Shown here piece after piece: positions 22,601-33,785 of a DNA stretch of 64,000 bases. The number at the start of each line of letters is the position of its first letter. Position 1 is the first letter of the stretch. This DNA comes from Linanthus parryae (lineage: Eukaryota > Streptophyta > Magnoliopsida > Ericales > Polemoniaceae): NCBI GenBank assembly GCA_023055425.1, contig JALGPY010000004.1:55699718-55763717 (forward strand), in the 5' to 3' direction. Made by a program: the position numbers and the translations under genes. Below the pieces are notes generated by a model. The model was not told the origin of the DNA. It did not search any database and was given only the letters and a program-made list of their open reading frames with translations.

Positions 22601-24062
22601 GTCGCGTCCATAACATATAATGTTGGAGTTGCAATCCCACCTAAGCGTGGAGGTGCTTGATTTTAATCTATCAGAATAAAATAAGACATTATGTTATAAC
22701 GCGAGTTACCTCAACATGTTTTCTTCAATTTTGTCTCGTAGGTGGTAATGCCCCAAATGATCCTGCTAATGTTACCCATGTTCCTTCTGCGAGTGATACT
22801 ATCATTGCACGGGGCTCTACTGATAATGTGCCAGCTGCGAGAGAGGTAATTAACGAGGCAGATGTTGGCGATTCTCATGAGAGCATGCTGGAGCAGAGAA
22901 ATCAGCTTCCTACATCTTATGTTCCGGAGAGAAGCTCGCATGTTGAGAAACCTATCGCGGCTACTGAGTATGCAAGAGAACCTATGGAGGACATTATCGA
23001 GGTATCTGATGATGTGGAATGCGACGCTGGGTTAAGGGAAGAAGGTGCTGAAGTTGAAGAGATGGAAGCAGAGGATGCTGGAGCTGGAGTTCATGAAAAT
23101 GAACAGGTCATGGAAGACGTAGCATTGCATGAAAGTGTTGATGTTCCAATGAATGCTCCTGAGCCACAAGAACCTCTCGCAGATGAAGAAGTTCTTAGGC
23201 AAGCAAAATCCACAGCCGTTGCTGAAGTTATTCCACATATTTCTTCAAGTGCCGCCATTCCTGTGAATGTCTCTGAGCCTCACCAAGTCCTGCTATCCCT
23301 TCCACTGAGGTGGAACTTTTACAAGTCCCCCCCGCATGGAGTTTTTGGGGTTCACAAGTGGGAGCTTCCATCGCACCTTCCGCAACTTATGTTATCCCTA
23401 CCAACTATTACGAGCGTGAAGTCGAAGCTGACAGGCGAGCGATGCACAGAGGACATGCTTCAGCTTTCCCGGTATTGCGCATTCCTTCTTTGCTGAGATC
23501 CTTGAAGGAACATGTATATTACCATATGTCGCATTCTATGATTTTATTTAGCAATTCTTCACTCCTAAACTTATCATCTTTGACAGGAATGAGGCAATTC
23601 GATGTGGATTGGCTCATAAGGATGCGCCTTTCATACCCATGGTCATTTCCAAGAACTCTGGAGCTGGAGCCTTTTGACATAAGACTTTTCTTGACTGAAG
23701 CCATCTGGATTTTAGAGCAACTGTCTGCAGCTACCCCCAAAACCATTTCACCTGATAATGCACGGTTGCTTTATAACACATGCAGGGGTCTTCAGGCTAA
23801 GGCTCAAGGCAGATTAGACTTCGAATTTCTCCTCAACAGAGTCACCCAAATCCTCGCATCTGTAATGCTGAAATATGGCTACCACAACCTCGCATCTGAG
23901 AAGTGGAAATTGGAGGAACAAAGGAAGAAGGATGAAGAAGCTGCCACTCTCTTCCATGCGATGAAGGCCAAGTATGAAGAGTTGAAACAAGAATTCAACC
24001 AAGGAAAAGAAACATCGCTCCTGTTTTCACCAGAAGATCCTCTAATCAAGGATTTATTTTAG
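19666..24062 (+). pseudogene. E2 antisense gene: spliced plant-mobile-domain-like protein
   Basis: This gene is opposite to gag-pol and starts MAKTKGSKSVKEPEE. A domain like PF10536 runs from about 19830 to 21240: THTFHFAEFEAAPTLENV; then CGFLCAWLSRYLI and HVLPLAVKL; then YNRLDQLVVAIEESR and FEIWPSYAPVP; then ISPQFGFDAVAPS. These match the family's WL, PLAV-LA, LYR-L and QFG-DQ positions. Candidate GT-AG introns of 70-89 bp are 21451-21526 (phase 0, joining two open frames), 22014-22083, 22472-22547, 22653-22741 and 23514-23586. Between them lie a lysine-rich KAKKQKQRG and a long acidic E-rich tract (21894-21990). The last exon (23587-24062) is charged, coiled-coil-like and ends EDPLIKDLF as in E1. 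Breaks: TAA at 19765, a frameshift near 20175, TAG near 20530 and others. PMD proteins elsewhere act in silencing or development; the role here is unknown. Confidence 0.65.
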
Positions 24063-24433
24063 AAGAAAAAGTTATGCATTATTGTAATGCTAGTGTTTCT
24101 CCCCCTTCTTTTCAAACATTTTGAAATTTCATTTCCCGTTTTGCTCCTTTGAGGATTTTGCACTCGTACTTTAATGTATATCAATTATGACGTCATGTAT
24201 TAACGTATATTCCTTGATTATCGCGCTATTAATTTATTAGATAAGCACGATTTCCTTTTAGTCCTCATCCTTATCATGACCTTCCGTCATTAATTAGGGT
24301 GTGCTGTTGTATCGTCATAGACTTTAGTAGGGTAATTGATTTTTACCCATTCTGAGACGTAGGTAATTGATTCTTACCCGTTTCCAAGGCGTTTCTGACT
24401 CAGCCAGAGAACTGAAGAGTCCTTTATGGAGTC

Positions 24434-24441
24434 TATATAAA
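24434..24441 (+). promoter_or_regulatory. Second TATA box in the E2 antisense block
   Basis: TATATAAA lies 54 bp before the ATG at 24488, in the same position as E1 7679-7686. Confidence 0.5.
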
Positions 24442-24487
24442 CCTTGTTTCTTGCTATTCGGTTCTTCATCCCAAAATGTAGCTTATC

Positions 24488-24823
24488 ATGAGTCCTTACG
24501 ACTGCCGGCATCGGTCCTTGACCTTTGTTGGTTCATGTCAATTTCAGGCTTTGAAACCAGAGTTTGTGCCTTGTGCTATAGAAATAGCTCCCAAGAAATT
24601 CTTCAGAAAGTCCTTAGATCCTCCCCATCTTTTTGAAGAACAATTCCGTAAGGTTTTCTGCTTGTGCAAAGATTCTTCTTTGTCTATTATGTTTGCAGGT
24701 TGTATGTCCGGTAACTCTCCGGTGAAGCACAGTCCTGTACTGATTTCACTACTAAATCGTAATGAATGGTGCGCATCTCCGCCGGCTTTCCCGGAGGAGA
24801 ACTATTTGCCACCATTGTTTTGA
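24488..24823 (+). CDS. Short antisense ORF of unknown function, E2 copy (111 aa)
   Basis: Counterpart of E1 7734-8069: same length and same ends (MSPYDC to EENYLPP), without indels, although a little over half of the residues are shared. It follows the PMD-like gene by about 430 bp and has its own conserved TATA box. It is the only plus-strand frame that is open from start to stop in both elements. No family is recognised; whether it is translated is unknown. Confidence 0.42.
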   Translation: MSPYDCRHRSLTFVGSCQFQALKPEFVPCAIEIAPKKFFRKSLDPPHLFEEQFRKVFCLCKDSSLSIMFAGCMSGNSPVKHSPVLISLLNRNEWCASPPAFPEENYLPPLF

Positions 24824-25087
24824 ACAAGGTGTGCCGAGTGATTGTGCTCGTCTTTTCGCACAATCAGCTTCCTGCCCCATGAACTGTTCTCCCATTTGTT
24901 CTTCACTTCTGCAGCTGTCAGTTCATGAGGTTCATATGGCATCTCACCGTGGCAGGAGATCAAATGAGAGCTCTGTTCTGATCTAGGAAATCGGCGATAG
25001 CGTCTCGTTCCGTAGTTTTTAGAACTCGTAGGTTCAAGCTTTAGATTAGGAATTTTCCTTCCGCGTAAGCCTTTTGCTTGTAAGCTG

Positions 25088-25103
25088 TTATCTAGACAGA
25101 TAA
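25088..25103. other. Isolated hairpin TTATCT-AGAC-AGATAA (E2)
   Basis: Same place and stem as E1 8330-8345, upstream of the tandem array, with a one-base loop change. Confidence 0.6.
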
Positions 25104-25257
25104 ATTGTAAGTCGTTTTAACTATTAATGGAATATGCTTTGTCATTCGCTGTTCTTGTTTGATGCAACAAATTGTAATTTCGCGTGCAGTCTTGATAGAT
25201 GACGAAACAAGTTGTGTTTCCATCGCGTTTATATCAAAATAACGTTTGAATAATTCG

Positions 25258-25585
25258 CTATCTAAAGCAGATAGGCTTTATATCGCACGGGGCGTTTTTG
25301 CTAGTGCTTCTATCTAGGCAGATAGGCTTTCAAATCACTTAAGATCATAATTCAGTATTGCTACTATCTAGGCAGATAGGCTTTGGCTCGCACAAGGGCG
25401 TTGTTGCTATTGCTGCTATCTAGGCAGATAGGCTTTTAGATCACTTAAGATCATAATTCAATATTGCTGCAATCTAGGTAGGTAGGCTTTGGATCGCATG
25501 GGATCATATGACATAGCTGCTATCTAGGCATATAGGCTTTGGATCGCATGGGATCACATATTATAGCTGCTATCTAGGAAGGTAG
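25258..25585. repeat. Tandem hairpin repeat array in E2
   Basis: At least six units carry CTATCT-AGGC-AGATAG or decayed forms, separated by GGCTTT, GATCGCATGGGATCA and GATCACTTAAGATCATAATTC. The array is equivalent to 8639-8925 in E1 but with different unit order and more stem damage in the last units (for example GCAATCTAGGTAGGTAG). Confidence 0.82.
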
Positions 25586-25659
25586 GCTTTTGAGGAGTTT
25601 AAATAATGTAAGCAGACAAGTAAATAAAAATAATAAAGACAATCAAGGTAATAAAGTTC

Positions 25660-25745
25660 ATCTCATATGGGAGAATCCTTATTATTAAAGCATCCTCATA
25701 TGCGAGGAACATGACAAAAAATTCCCCATATGGGAGGAAATAGTG
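25660..25745. repeat. Short repeats around CATATGGGAG (E2)
   Basis: Three diverged copies match the E1 set at 8989-9095; the last is CCCCATATGGGAGG, a nearly perfect inverted repeat. Confidence 0.65.
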
Positions 25746-25812
25746 CATAGATACATGAGAAAACTAGACTTAGAATCCAACAGAATTTGGCGTCAAAACA
25801 TAAAGAGATTGG

Positions 25813-27150
25813 CTAAGGATAGTACTTTTTGATCCATCGCATATTGATCGGACTTGGGGTTGTTGCAGTCCCGTGAAGTCTCTGTATTGTGCAGTAGCCG
25901 CTGTCAAAGACTTCTTTAACTTCGAACGGTCCTTCCCAGTTAGCTGCGAACTTTGGGTTAGCTGCCTCCCGCATGCAGTGATCTAAAGCTCGCAGAACCA
26001 AGTCCCCAACCGCAAAATCTCAGTGTTGAACTGTTTTGTTGTAAGCGCGAGCAATTATTTCCTTGTATCTTTTATTAGCCCTTTTTGCCTGTTCATGCTT
26101 CTCTTCCAGCAAAATTAAGTCATGGACACGTTGATTTTCGTACAAGGCATGAAAGGCTATCCTTGCAGAATTGACTTTTATTTCTACTGGTACAAAAGCT
26201 TCAGCTCCATAGCATAGAAGGAACGGGGAGACTCCTGTGGGGGTCCTGGGTGAAGTGCGATACGCCCATAGAGCCACATTTAAGGAGCTTGCCCACTTCT
26301 TGTGATCATCCGCAACCATCTTACTCAAAATCCTTAATAGTGTCTTGTTGGTTGCTTTTGCTTGACCATTCCCCTTTGGGTAGTAAGGCGTGGAACTGAC
26401 TTGCCTTATGTTGTATTCTGCCAATTTCGCGACCACCTGGCCATTTACGAAAGGGGTGCCATTATCCGAGAGGAAAGTATTGGGAATCCCAAACCGGTAT
26501 ATGATACTTTCTTGAACGAAGTTGACCACTGCAAGTGCATTTGCTATTTTGAGCGGCACTGCTTCCACCCACTTGGTAAATAACTCCGTCGCAGTCAAGA
26601 TGAAATGGTTTCCCTGAGAGGTTGGTCGAATGGGACCGATAAAATCTAAATCCCAAGTATGAAATGGCCAAGGTGTTCCTAATGCGTTTAAGTCTACAGC
26701 AGGAGCATGCAAAAGGTTTCCCTTGAATTGACATTCCGGACATCTTTTTACCTTGGTGCGACAATCTGCTTCCATTGTGGGCCAAAAATAGCCAACGGTG
26801 AGAAGTTGTCTGCATAGCTTCGCACCTCCCTGATGCTCCACTTCTTGGCTATCTAGACATCTGAGTAGATTACCCTCATGGCCTCTTCCCCAGAGTATAT
26901 ATTCCTGTACCACATATCGAGCCGCTTTTCTTTTAAGTTTCTCAGCTTCCTTCCTCTGATCGGGCTCGATTCCTTCCGTCAAATAGTCAAAGAGTGGCTT
27001 CCTCCAATCTGTGTCATCATCAATCACAGCAACATCCAAAGAATCTTTAATTAATGTGCAGCTCTCACAATTTCCTTGAATGATTGCGCAGATGTATACA
27101 TATTTGGCCAATGAATCCCATATATCTAGGCCTTTCGATAAATTGACACT
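25813..27150 (-). pseudogene. E2 integrase with mutated catalytic residue
   Basis: The zinc-binding region ends in CPEC, and the core has D in LDFIGP and D in LSDNGTPF. The third acid reads NGQAKATNK where E1 has NGQAEATNK, so the essential glutamate is lysine. A TGA replaces the arginine codon after KTVQH (E1 has CGA), cutting off the C-terminal part that still reads DFAVGDLVLRA to INMRWIKKYYP. Relative to E1 there is also a short deletion before the zinc-binding histidines (EVMDLSHH is lost). Integration by this copy's own enzyme is not possible. Confidence 0.88.
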
Positions 27151-29037
27151 TCACTTTCCCCACAATAGTGTTGGTAATGCCTGCCCCTCTTGCTGCGAGA
27201 CACACCGCATGAATATTCCTCCTGGACCTTTATAGTAAAGGGAATTGTCGTGTATGCAATATCCCTTGGTGGATGCCCAATTTTCTTTGCTGGTGCCCTC
27301 AGCAATTGCACGCATTATTGGTTTTCTCCAATCTTCATCGTCTTTGGATTCATCCTCGCATGCCTCCTGTGTCAAGGCCGGAGTTGTTCGGACCTCGATC
27401 AAAATTCTCACAGGGCGCATTTTTCCGCACTAATTTTAGATCCCAAAGTGGCTAAGGCATCGGCATGCCGATTATCAGCCCTAGGCGTGTGCTCGTACTT
27501 GACATCACAAATTGCTGTACTAGCTTTTTCACCAAAGTCCGATAAGGCAATAGATTTACCTCCTTCAACCCGTACTTGCCTGAAGCTTGTTTGACAATTA
27601 GCTTAGAGTCCCCCATGACCGTCAGATTGCTCACTTCTAGTGCCTTTGTCGCACGAAGTCCTGCGATCAGAGCCTCATACTCCGACTCATTGTTCGTTAC
27701 TGGAAAATCTAGCTTGGTGGACATTTGGATGACACCCCCCCCCATCTGGTTTAGTCAGAACAATTTTAATTCCACCACCTCTCCTTGTTGACGATCCATC
27801 AAAATGGAGCTTCCAATATAGCGACCTCAGGTCCTTCCAGCTCTTCCTCAATCATGGGTTCATAGCTGCTATCCGGGAACTGTGCCAAAAGATCCGCCAT
27901 TGCTTGCGATTTGATTGCTCGCGGTCGAGCACATGTAATATCATATTGCGAGATGGTCATGTACAATTTTTCCAGTCTTCCGCAGGGAGAAGAGTGACTC
28001 AAGAGATACCGTATGGGGTCGCTCTTTGTAATCACTACGACTTTGTGCGAGGCGAAATAATGCTTTAACTTTTCTATTACGAAGAATAAAGCAAGACAAT
28101 GGCGTTCGATATCTGTGTACCTTGACTCGGCCGATGGTACTACGCGGGAGATATAATAGATCGGCCTTTCCTGCCCTTCATATTCTTGAGCTAACAGTGC
28201 CCCTATAGACTTCTCCGTCGATGTCAGGTACAACAAAAGTGGTGATCCCAGCTGCGGTGCAATCATTACTCTTGGTGATTTCAGTAGGTCCTTTAGTCTC
28301 CCAAATGCGGCTTCATGCTCCTCCATCCAATTATATACAGCATTATTTTTGAGGAGATCGCCAAAGCACAAGGTTATTTCTGCAATTGCTGGGATGAATC
28401 TCCGCAGATAAGATAGTTTCCCTAGGAACGTCTTCAGAGTGCTCTGATTATGCGGTACCGCCATGCTGGTGATAGCCGAAATCTTCGCAGGGTCAGGCTC
28501 GATCCCCTGGAGATGGATCACGCATCCCAAAAACTTCCCCGAAGTCACTCCGAACGCACATTTCATGGGATTCATTTTCAATCGGAAACTCCTGCATATT
28601 TCGAATACCTTCCGCAGGTCTCCCACATGGTCTGCTTCCTTTCTAGACTTGACAACCAAATCATCAACATAAAATTCTACCTCCTGATGCATCATGTCAT
28701 TGAACATAACCATCATTGCTCGCTGATAAGTCGCACCCGCATTCTTGAGTCCATAGGGCATAACTGTGTAGTTAAAGACCCCTACTGGCGTAATGAACGC
28801 AGTTTTCCGTGCATCCTCAGGATCCATCTTGATCTGGTTGTACCCACTAAAACCATCCATGAAACTGAACATCCGATGCCCTGCAGTAGAATCGATGAAC
28901 AAATCGATGTTGGGCAACGGGAAGTCGTCCTTCGGGAAGAAACCGTTGAGGTCCCTGAAGTCTACACAGATGCGAAGTTGCCCATTCTTCTTTACCACCG
29001 GCACAATGTTGGCCAACTAAGTGGGGTGATGATTTGG
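27151..29037 (-). pseudogene. E2 RT, RNase H and archaeal-type RNase H
   Basis: From 29016 one frame is open for 405 codons and covers RT fingers and palm (LRICVDFRDLNGF, FSFMDGFSGYNQI, VMPYGLKNAGATYQRAM), an intact catalytic box FYVDDLVVKS, thumb and Ty3 RNase H (LLLYLTSTEKSIGALLAQEY). Two stops just before it replace Glu and Trp in the segment that E1 reads as FIEPNHHPTWLAN. The archaeal-type RNase H follows at 27745-27452 in another frame (NNESEYEALIAGLRA, MGDSKLIVKQASG), broken by a frameshift near 27750 in a C-run and another near 27500. Confidence 0.88.
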
Positions 29038-30440
29038 CTAAATGAACTTAGTAGTCAGCAACTTGACTATTTCCTGCTTGATCTTCACATTTATTTCTGG
29101 CCTGAAACTTCTCGCACTTTGCTTCACCGATTTAGATCCCGGGACAACATCCAATCTGTGCATCGTCACGCTTGTATCCAGACTAGGCATCTCATCATAT
29201 TCCCAAGCAAACACATCTTTATACTTAGTCAGTAATTGCAGCAATCTTGTTTCATCTTCGCTCGTGAGGTGTGCGCTCAGGAAAACATGCCTTTTCTTTT
29301 CTTCGCTCGGACTTAGGAACACCTCTTTTAGTTCCTGCTTCCGTGGCTTCGGCTTGTCTTCCATACACTCAGGCACTTCTTTCAACTTGTCCTCCGGAAC
29401 CTCTGACCTCAGCTTGTTCTCATCCAGGCCTTGTTCAAGTTGACTGATTTTCCCAGGGATATCCCCATGCTCGGATGGGGGTACCCCCGCGCACCTTCAT
29501 ATGCGGTAGCATTTCTTTCCACCCTCTTCAACGTGTACATATTCTTTCTTTGGTAGACGACATGTGACGCCTCTTCGCGTGTGGGCGCCTTTTCCTTGGC
29601 ATCCTCTCTCGTCACCATTACTCCTGCCGGTGACTGATCCTTGATGTCTTCCCATCGAGGCAGAGGGGTCGGATTGAATGGCCCACGCATCTGCTCATCT
29701 GCCATTTCGGTGAACCATACTGCTTCAGTGAGATGCGCCTCATTCAAATTAAAGGGGTTCACCGAAGCTGGTATCTCGACTACCCTGCCATTCCAGATGG
29801 CTTCCATCACTTGGTGAGCTGTTGACGGAATCGCGTCAAAGCGATGAATCCAGGGTCGCCCTATGATCATGTGATACGTAGTATTCGCATCAATAACGTA
29901 GAACTTGGCTGAACACTTGATTTTTCCTATCTGGATACCAAGACTAATCCATCCCATCGTCGTCCTGGAATCACTTCCGAATCCCATCAGCGAGGACGGG
30001 CGCTTGACAATCTTCTTCTCAGGGATTCCTGCTAACTTCAGAGTGTTGAGCGAAACCACATTAACAGATGCTCCTCCATCAACAAATTCCCTCTTGAACT
30101 CAACGTCGTTAATCACCGCTGTTACATACAAGGGCTTCTGATGACTTGAATCCGTCTTCTTGTCACTTTCGGAGAAAGTCATTATCTTTTCTGTGGAGCG
30201 AGATGCCCTGACAACTTTCCCATTGGAGACGACAATGTCTTCTTCAAAGTCTTCTGCTACCCTCAGAATCGCTTTTGTCATCGCCTTCCGGCATTTCTCT
30301 GAAAAGTTCATCTCATCGAAGAATTTTCTGAAACCGTGTGACCCTTTCATCCTGTCAGCACGCGAGTCCTCAGTGTCCATGTTGTAATCTTCCTCATCAT
30401 GGACTTCAGCGATGATGGGCAGAACATCCTCCGCAATCTA
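29038..30440 (-). pseudogene. E2 gag-pol linker and protease
   Basis: The frame opens MDTEDSRADRMKGS, carries the protease motif FVDGGASVNVV and the typical Tat block TTYHMIIGRPWIHRFDAIPS, then a variable linker up to the RT start (TKYKDVFAWEYDEMPSLD). A frameshift near 29400 splits linker and RT. Two adjacent stops (TAA TAG) near 30437 replace Glu-Glu at the gag side. E1 has lost most of this segment. Confidence 0.82.
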
Positions 30441-32047
30441 TTAAAGATCCATTATCGCGATCATGGCTACTTCTTTGTCCTTCGGATCTTGCTCTGCATG
30501 GGCCGACAGTGAATTATTGCACACGTCCTGCCTCTGATCGCTGACAATCAGCTCCCCTTCTTTCATTTTCCGACTCACGAGGTGCCTAAGCTTCTTGCAA
30601 TCAGCTATGGGGTGCATAATCTTTCCGTGGCACTCACACCACTTCGGGTCCCTCATCATCTCCTTGGAGGGTATTCTTTCGAGCGGAGGCAGAACCCCGT
30701 CTTTGCGCCACTGTTTGCATAGATCAATCACTTCCTCTAATGAGCATGGTAGAGGCGGTGCGTTCGAGGTTGCAACCCTGGGTTTCTTGTGTGGTGAAAC
30801 TGTGTTGACCTCAGCTTCGCGCCCCCTCTTGTAACTAAATCTCCCAAGCTTGAAAGTGGGTCCCCCTGGAGATCGCTCAGGGGCGTGTTTCTTCTTTTGC
30901 CTTTCCTCTATAGGCTCTATGTTCTTGGTACATTCAATTAAATTTGAAAAATTAGAAGTTTGCAAGTTAATTAACATACCCTTGTACTCATCTCGCATGC
31001 CTTGTAGGCATACTTCCACGAGCCTGCCCTCGAGCACTTCATCCTTGCACTCCAACGATCTGGCTATGAAATATTTGATGAAGGTGACACCATCCTCATC
31101 GAGCTTCTGATACATACGTGAGAGATGTATCATCGTAACCTTCTCCTCCATCTGGAAGAACTTGGTGTAGAACCTCTGGACCATGTCGTCCCAAGTCTTG
31201 ACAGATCCAGCCTCCAGCGTTCTATACCATTTGTAAGCCACGTTCCCAAAGTCTTCGGGAAATCACGCATCAGCAAATTGGGGTCAGCCCATATGGTCCC
31301 GTTACATCAATGAAGCGCATAACACGCTCATGAGCATTCCCATTAATATCCTCGAACTTATCCCACTTAGGGGCCTTGTACCATGCGGGATTGGGCATCA
31401 GATAAATCTCTCGCGGAATAGGAGGGGCATTGTCGACCTTTGGAATAATGGTGTCCGCAAAAGGTTGATTGGCCAGGAAGGTCTCTATGCGCCGCTCTAA
31501 AGCCGTCATGCTTGCTGGTGCACTCCCTCCCACATCTGGAGGAAAAGTTGCAGCCGGCGGAGACACATGTGCCGCGGTTGGGCTAGGGGTGTAAGTCACA
31601 TTGTTTGGGGGTGTCGGTGGAGAAGGGAAGGGATACTGCGAAGAGATATTGGAGGCAACATCACGCGGTTGGGGGATATGCGAGACAAGGGACGGTATTT
31701 GGACTGTTGTCCCTGGACAGAAGGTCGTTGCACCATTGCTGGTGGACTTTGCAAGCTAGGATTTGGTGTTGTAGGTATTACCTCTGTTCCCTGGGTGGTA
31801 GAGGTTTCTCCTCCTTGAGAGACAGCAGCTCCCGATGCCTAATTCGGGGCAAGAGTTCCCAAAATGGCCATTATCTGAGCCATCTGTGCGGATTGAGCCT
31901 AAAGGGCTTTCGCCTGGTTCTGGATGGTGGCATTCAATGTCTCCAAGGTTGGAGCTCCGCCAGTCTCCGCGGAATTGTGGTGGGTCTCTTCTCCGGAGGT
32001 CGTTTCGGTAGAGGGAGACCTGTTGCTGACATCCTCATCGTGATAGA
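30441..32047 (-). pseudogene. E2 gag
   Basis: Counterpart of E1 gag. The E1 start ATG (MSHEDD) is ATC here, so the start codon is lost. Capsid blocks remain: FLANQPFADTIIPKVDN, PKWDKFEDINGNAHERVMRF, AYKWYRTLEAGSVKTWDDM, LEGRLVEVCLQGM. The knuckle-like motif is CECHGKIMHPIADC. A two-base deletion near 31285 shifts the frame between the two halves. Confidence 0.85.
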
Positions 32048-32071
32048 TGGCTGCTTGCAACGGTAAGTTTC

Positions 32072-32086
32072 ACGTCAGGTTCACCA
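32072..32086 (-). other. E2 primer-binding site
   Basis: The minus strand reads TGGTGAACCTGACGT two bases inside the 5' LTR, matching E1's site with two changes. Confidence 0.6.
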
Positions 32087-32088
32087 AA

Positions 32089-32702
32089 TGTGTACGGGAG
32101 AATCCTTTGAGGAAGATCCAACGTACACCAAGAACAGGGGATAGGAAGAACACACGAAGAGTAGGGTTGTGAGTAGGGAGAGAGTAAGACAATAATAACT
32201 GTATGAGAGAGAGAGACAGAGTTTTGGCAGAGCTTCCGCGTAGTTCAGGCGATTCTTCCTCTGTAAGGAAGGGTTAACGATCCTATATATAGTGGAGAAT
32301 ATGACCGTTGTAGTGGTTTAATGCGCCCATTAGTGGCGGCTTAATTACCTTAACCACAACGGCACGTTTGTCCGTATATATAGGGAACGTTACGCACTTC
32401 GTCCGCATATACGGGAACCGTTATGAGGTTGACCAGGTTTATGGAGCTCGTGCCATAAATCTCTCAAAGCAGTTACTAAGGGTCGCGCGCGGGCTTGGTT
32501 GTCGCTCGCGCGCGACGGAACTTACTCTAGCCTCCAAACCACTAAGTCCCTACAAGTCCCGTGTGGTGGTATGCGAGGGCTCTGTCTCGCAGCCCCACGT
32601 GGATCAGCGCGGGTGGTGATCCAGTGTGTGTGGAGCACAGCTAGGTGTGCTAGATGATCGCCACGTGGCTGTGATCTGTCTATCTGGAAAGCACTATCTA
32701 CA
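32089..32702 (-). mobile_element. E2 5' LTR with promoter
   Basis: This 614-bp LTR has TATATATA at 32284-32291 as the probable promoter for the minus strand. The U3 keeps an intact GC-rich inverted repeat (GGTCGCGCGC with GCGCGCGAC, about 32480-32518) and a duplicated GTCCG-TATA-GGAACG motif. It is followed by the target duplication ACTAC. Confidence 0.88.
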
Positions 32703-32707
32703 ACTAC

Positions 32708-33785
32708 CTAAGATATAAACATCAACGTTCAACTTGTTTAGCAAACACCAAGCTCAACTCTTGTATAGAAAAACAACACACACTTTAACTTTTAAAATTC
32801 AGTTTAGTTTGAAAACACGTAGGTATTCCCGTAACGAGATTCTCACTATAATTACTAGGGGGAACTAAGAATGTCACTCTCAGTAAAAATTCACACCATA
32901 TGCCTAAAGTTTTCACAACTCACTAAATCAACCAAGTATATGCCTTTTTCAATTGCCTTTTCTCAAATTTTAAATTTTCTACTTTTTTTTATGGATTTTC
33001 AATTTTTTCTCATTTTTTTTATTTCTTATAATATCATAACTCTTAATGCAAGGCTTAGACTCGAAAAAATAAATTATGTAAAAGTGCAAACAAAAAATAA
33101 ATTTATCCTACACAATACAACAGTATAAATAAAAACATAACATACACCACAATACTGACTCACAATACAATCTAAACAACCTGCATGTAACTGGCTATGC
33201 AAGACACATTTGGCTAGTAGACAGTTAAACCACCCCCACACTGAATGTTTCGTTGTCCTCAACGAATTTAGAGATCATGCAAGAGAACTCAGCAATCAAT
33301 GCAAAAGGCCAGTAGATGATATGGAGCATGACATATACACTAAAAATGACATAAAATCCAGCAAAAAGAAAAAGATACTCACAACTACCTCAAGGGTGGG
33401 GAAGAAATCACGCCAAGCAGTCCCGAAGCACAGTAGTGGAGCCACCATGCTCCCAACGGTCAGTGTGTTCTCGCACACCGGGGTCGACTGCCTCCTCTAC
33501 TAAAATCCATGTCTGAAGAATCCCCAACTTGCCAATGCAAGTCCTTGTAAAGGTCATGTGCGCCATGGCACACCGGGGTAGATTCTACCATAACCTACAC
33601 ATATATGTCTCTTGGAAACATCATTAGTCCCCCTCTCTCATCTCTCATAATAAATAATTAAAACGCAACATAACTGTATTAAAAAAATCACTCCCTAAAA
33701 TAACGTAATAAATAGGTTGGGTTGCCTCCCAACAAGCGTCTTGTAATTTAAGGTTGACGACCCGACCTAGTTACCTCAAAAGATG
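32708..33785 (-). mobile_element. N1 interior, middle part (no coding evidence)
   Basis: AT-rich sequence with T-rich runs (32940-33020). Read on the minus strand it has a TTGAGGACAACGAAACATTC-AGTGTGGGGGTGG box (33228-33262) and, just after the ORF, a block ending GCTTGTTGGGAGGCAACCC (33718-33780). Both boxes are present in N2 (about 55395-55440 and 54035-54100). They look like polypurine or regulatory motifs of the family. Confidence 0.6.

Larger units (their letters stand above)
18340..32702 (-). mobile_element. E2: Tat-lineage Ty3/gypsy retrotransposon, longer relative of E1
   Basis: A 14,363-bp insertion flanked by ACTAC (18335-18339 and 32703-32707), with LTRs at 18340-18949 and 32089-32702 starting TGTGTACGGG. 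It belongs to the same family as E1 but to a diverged subfamily. It keeps parts that E1 has lost: the protease-RT linker and the whole middle of the plus-strand PMD-like gene. All frames contain stops or shifts. The start codon of gag and the catalytic glutamate of integrase are changed. Confidence 0.93.
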
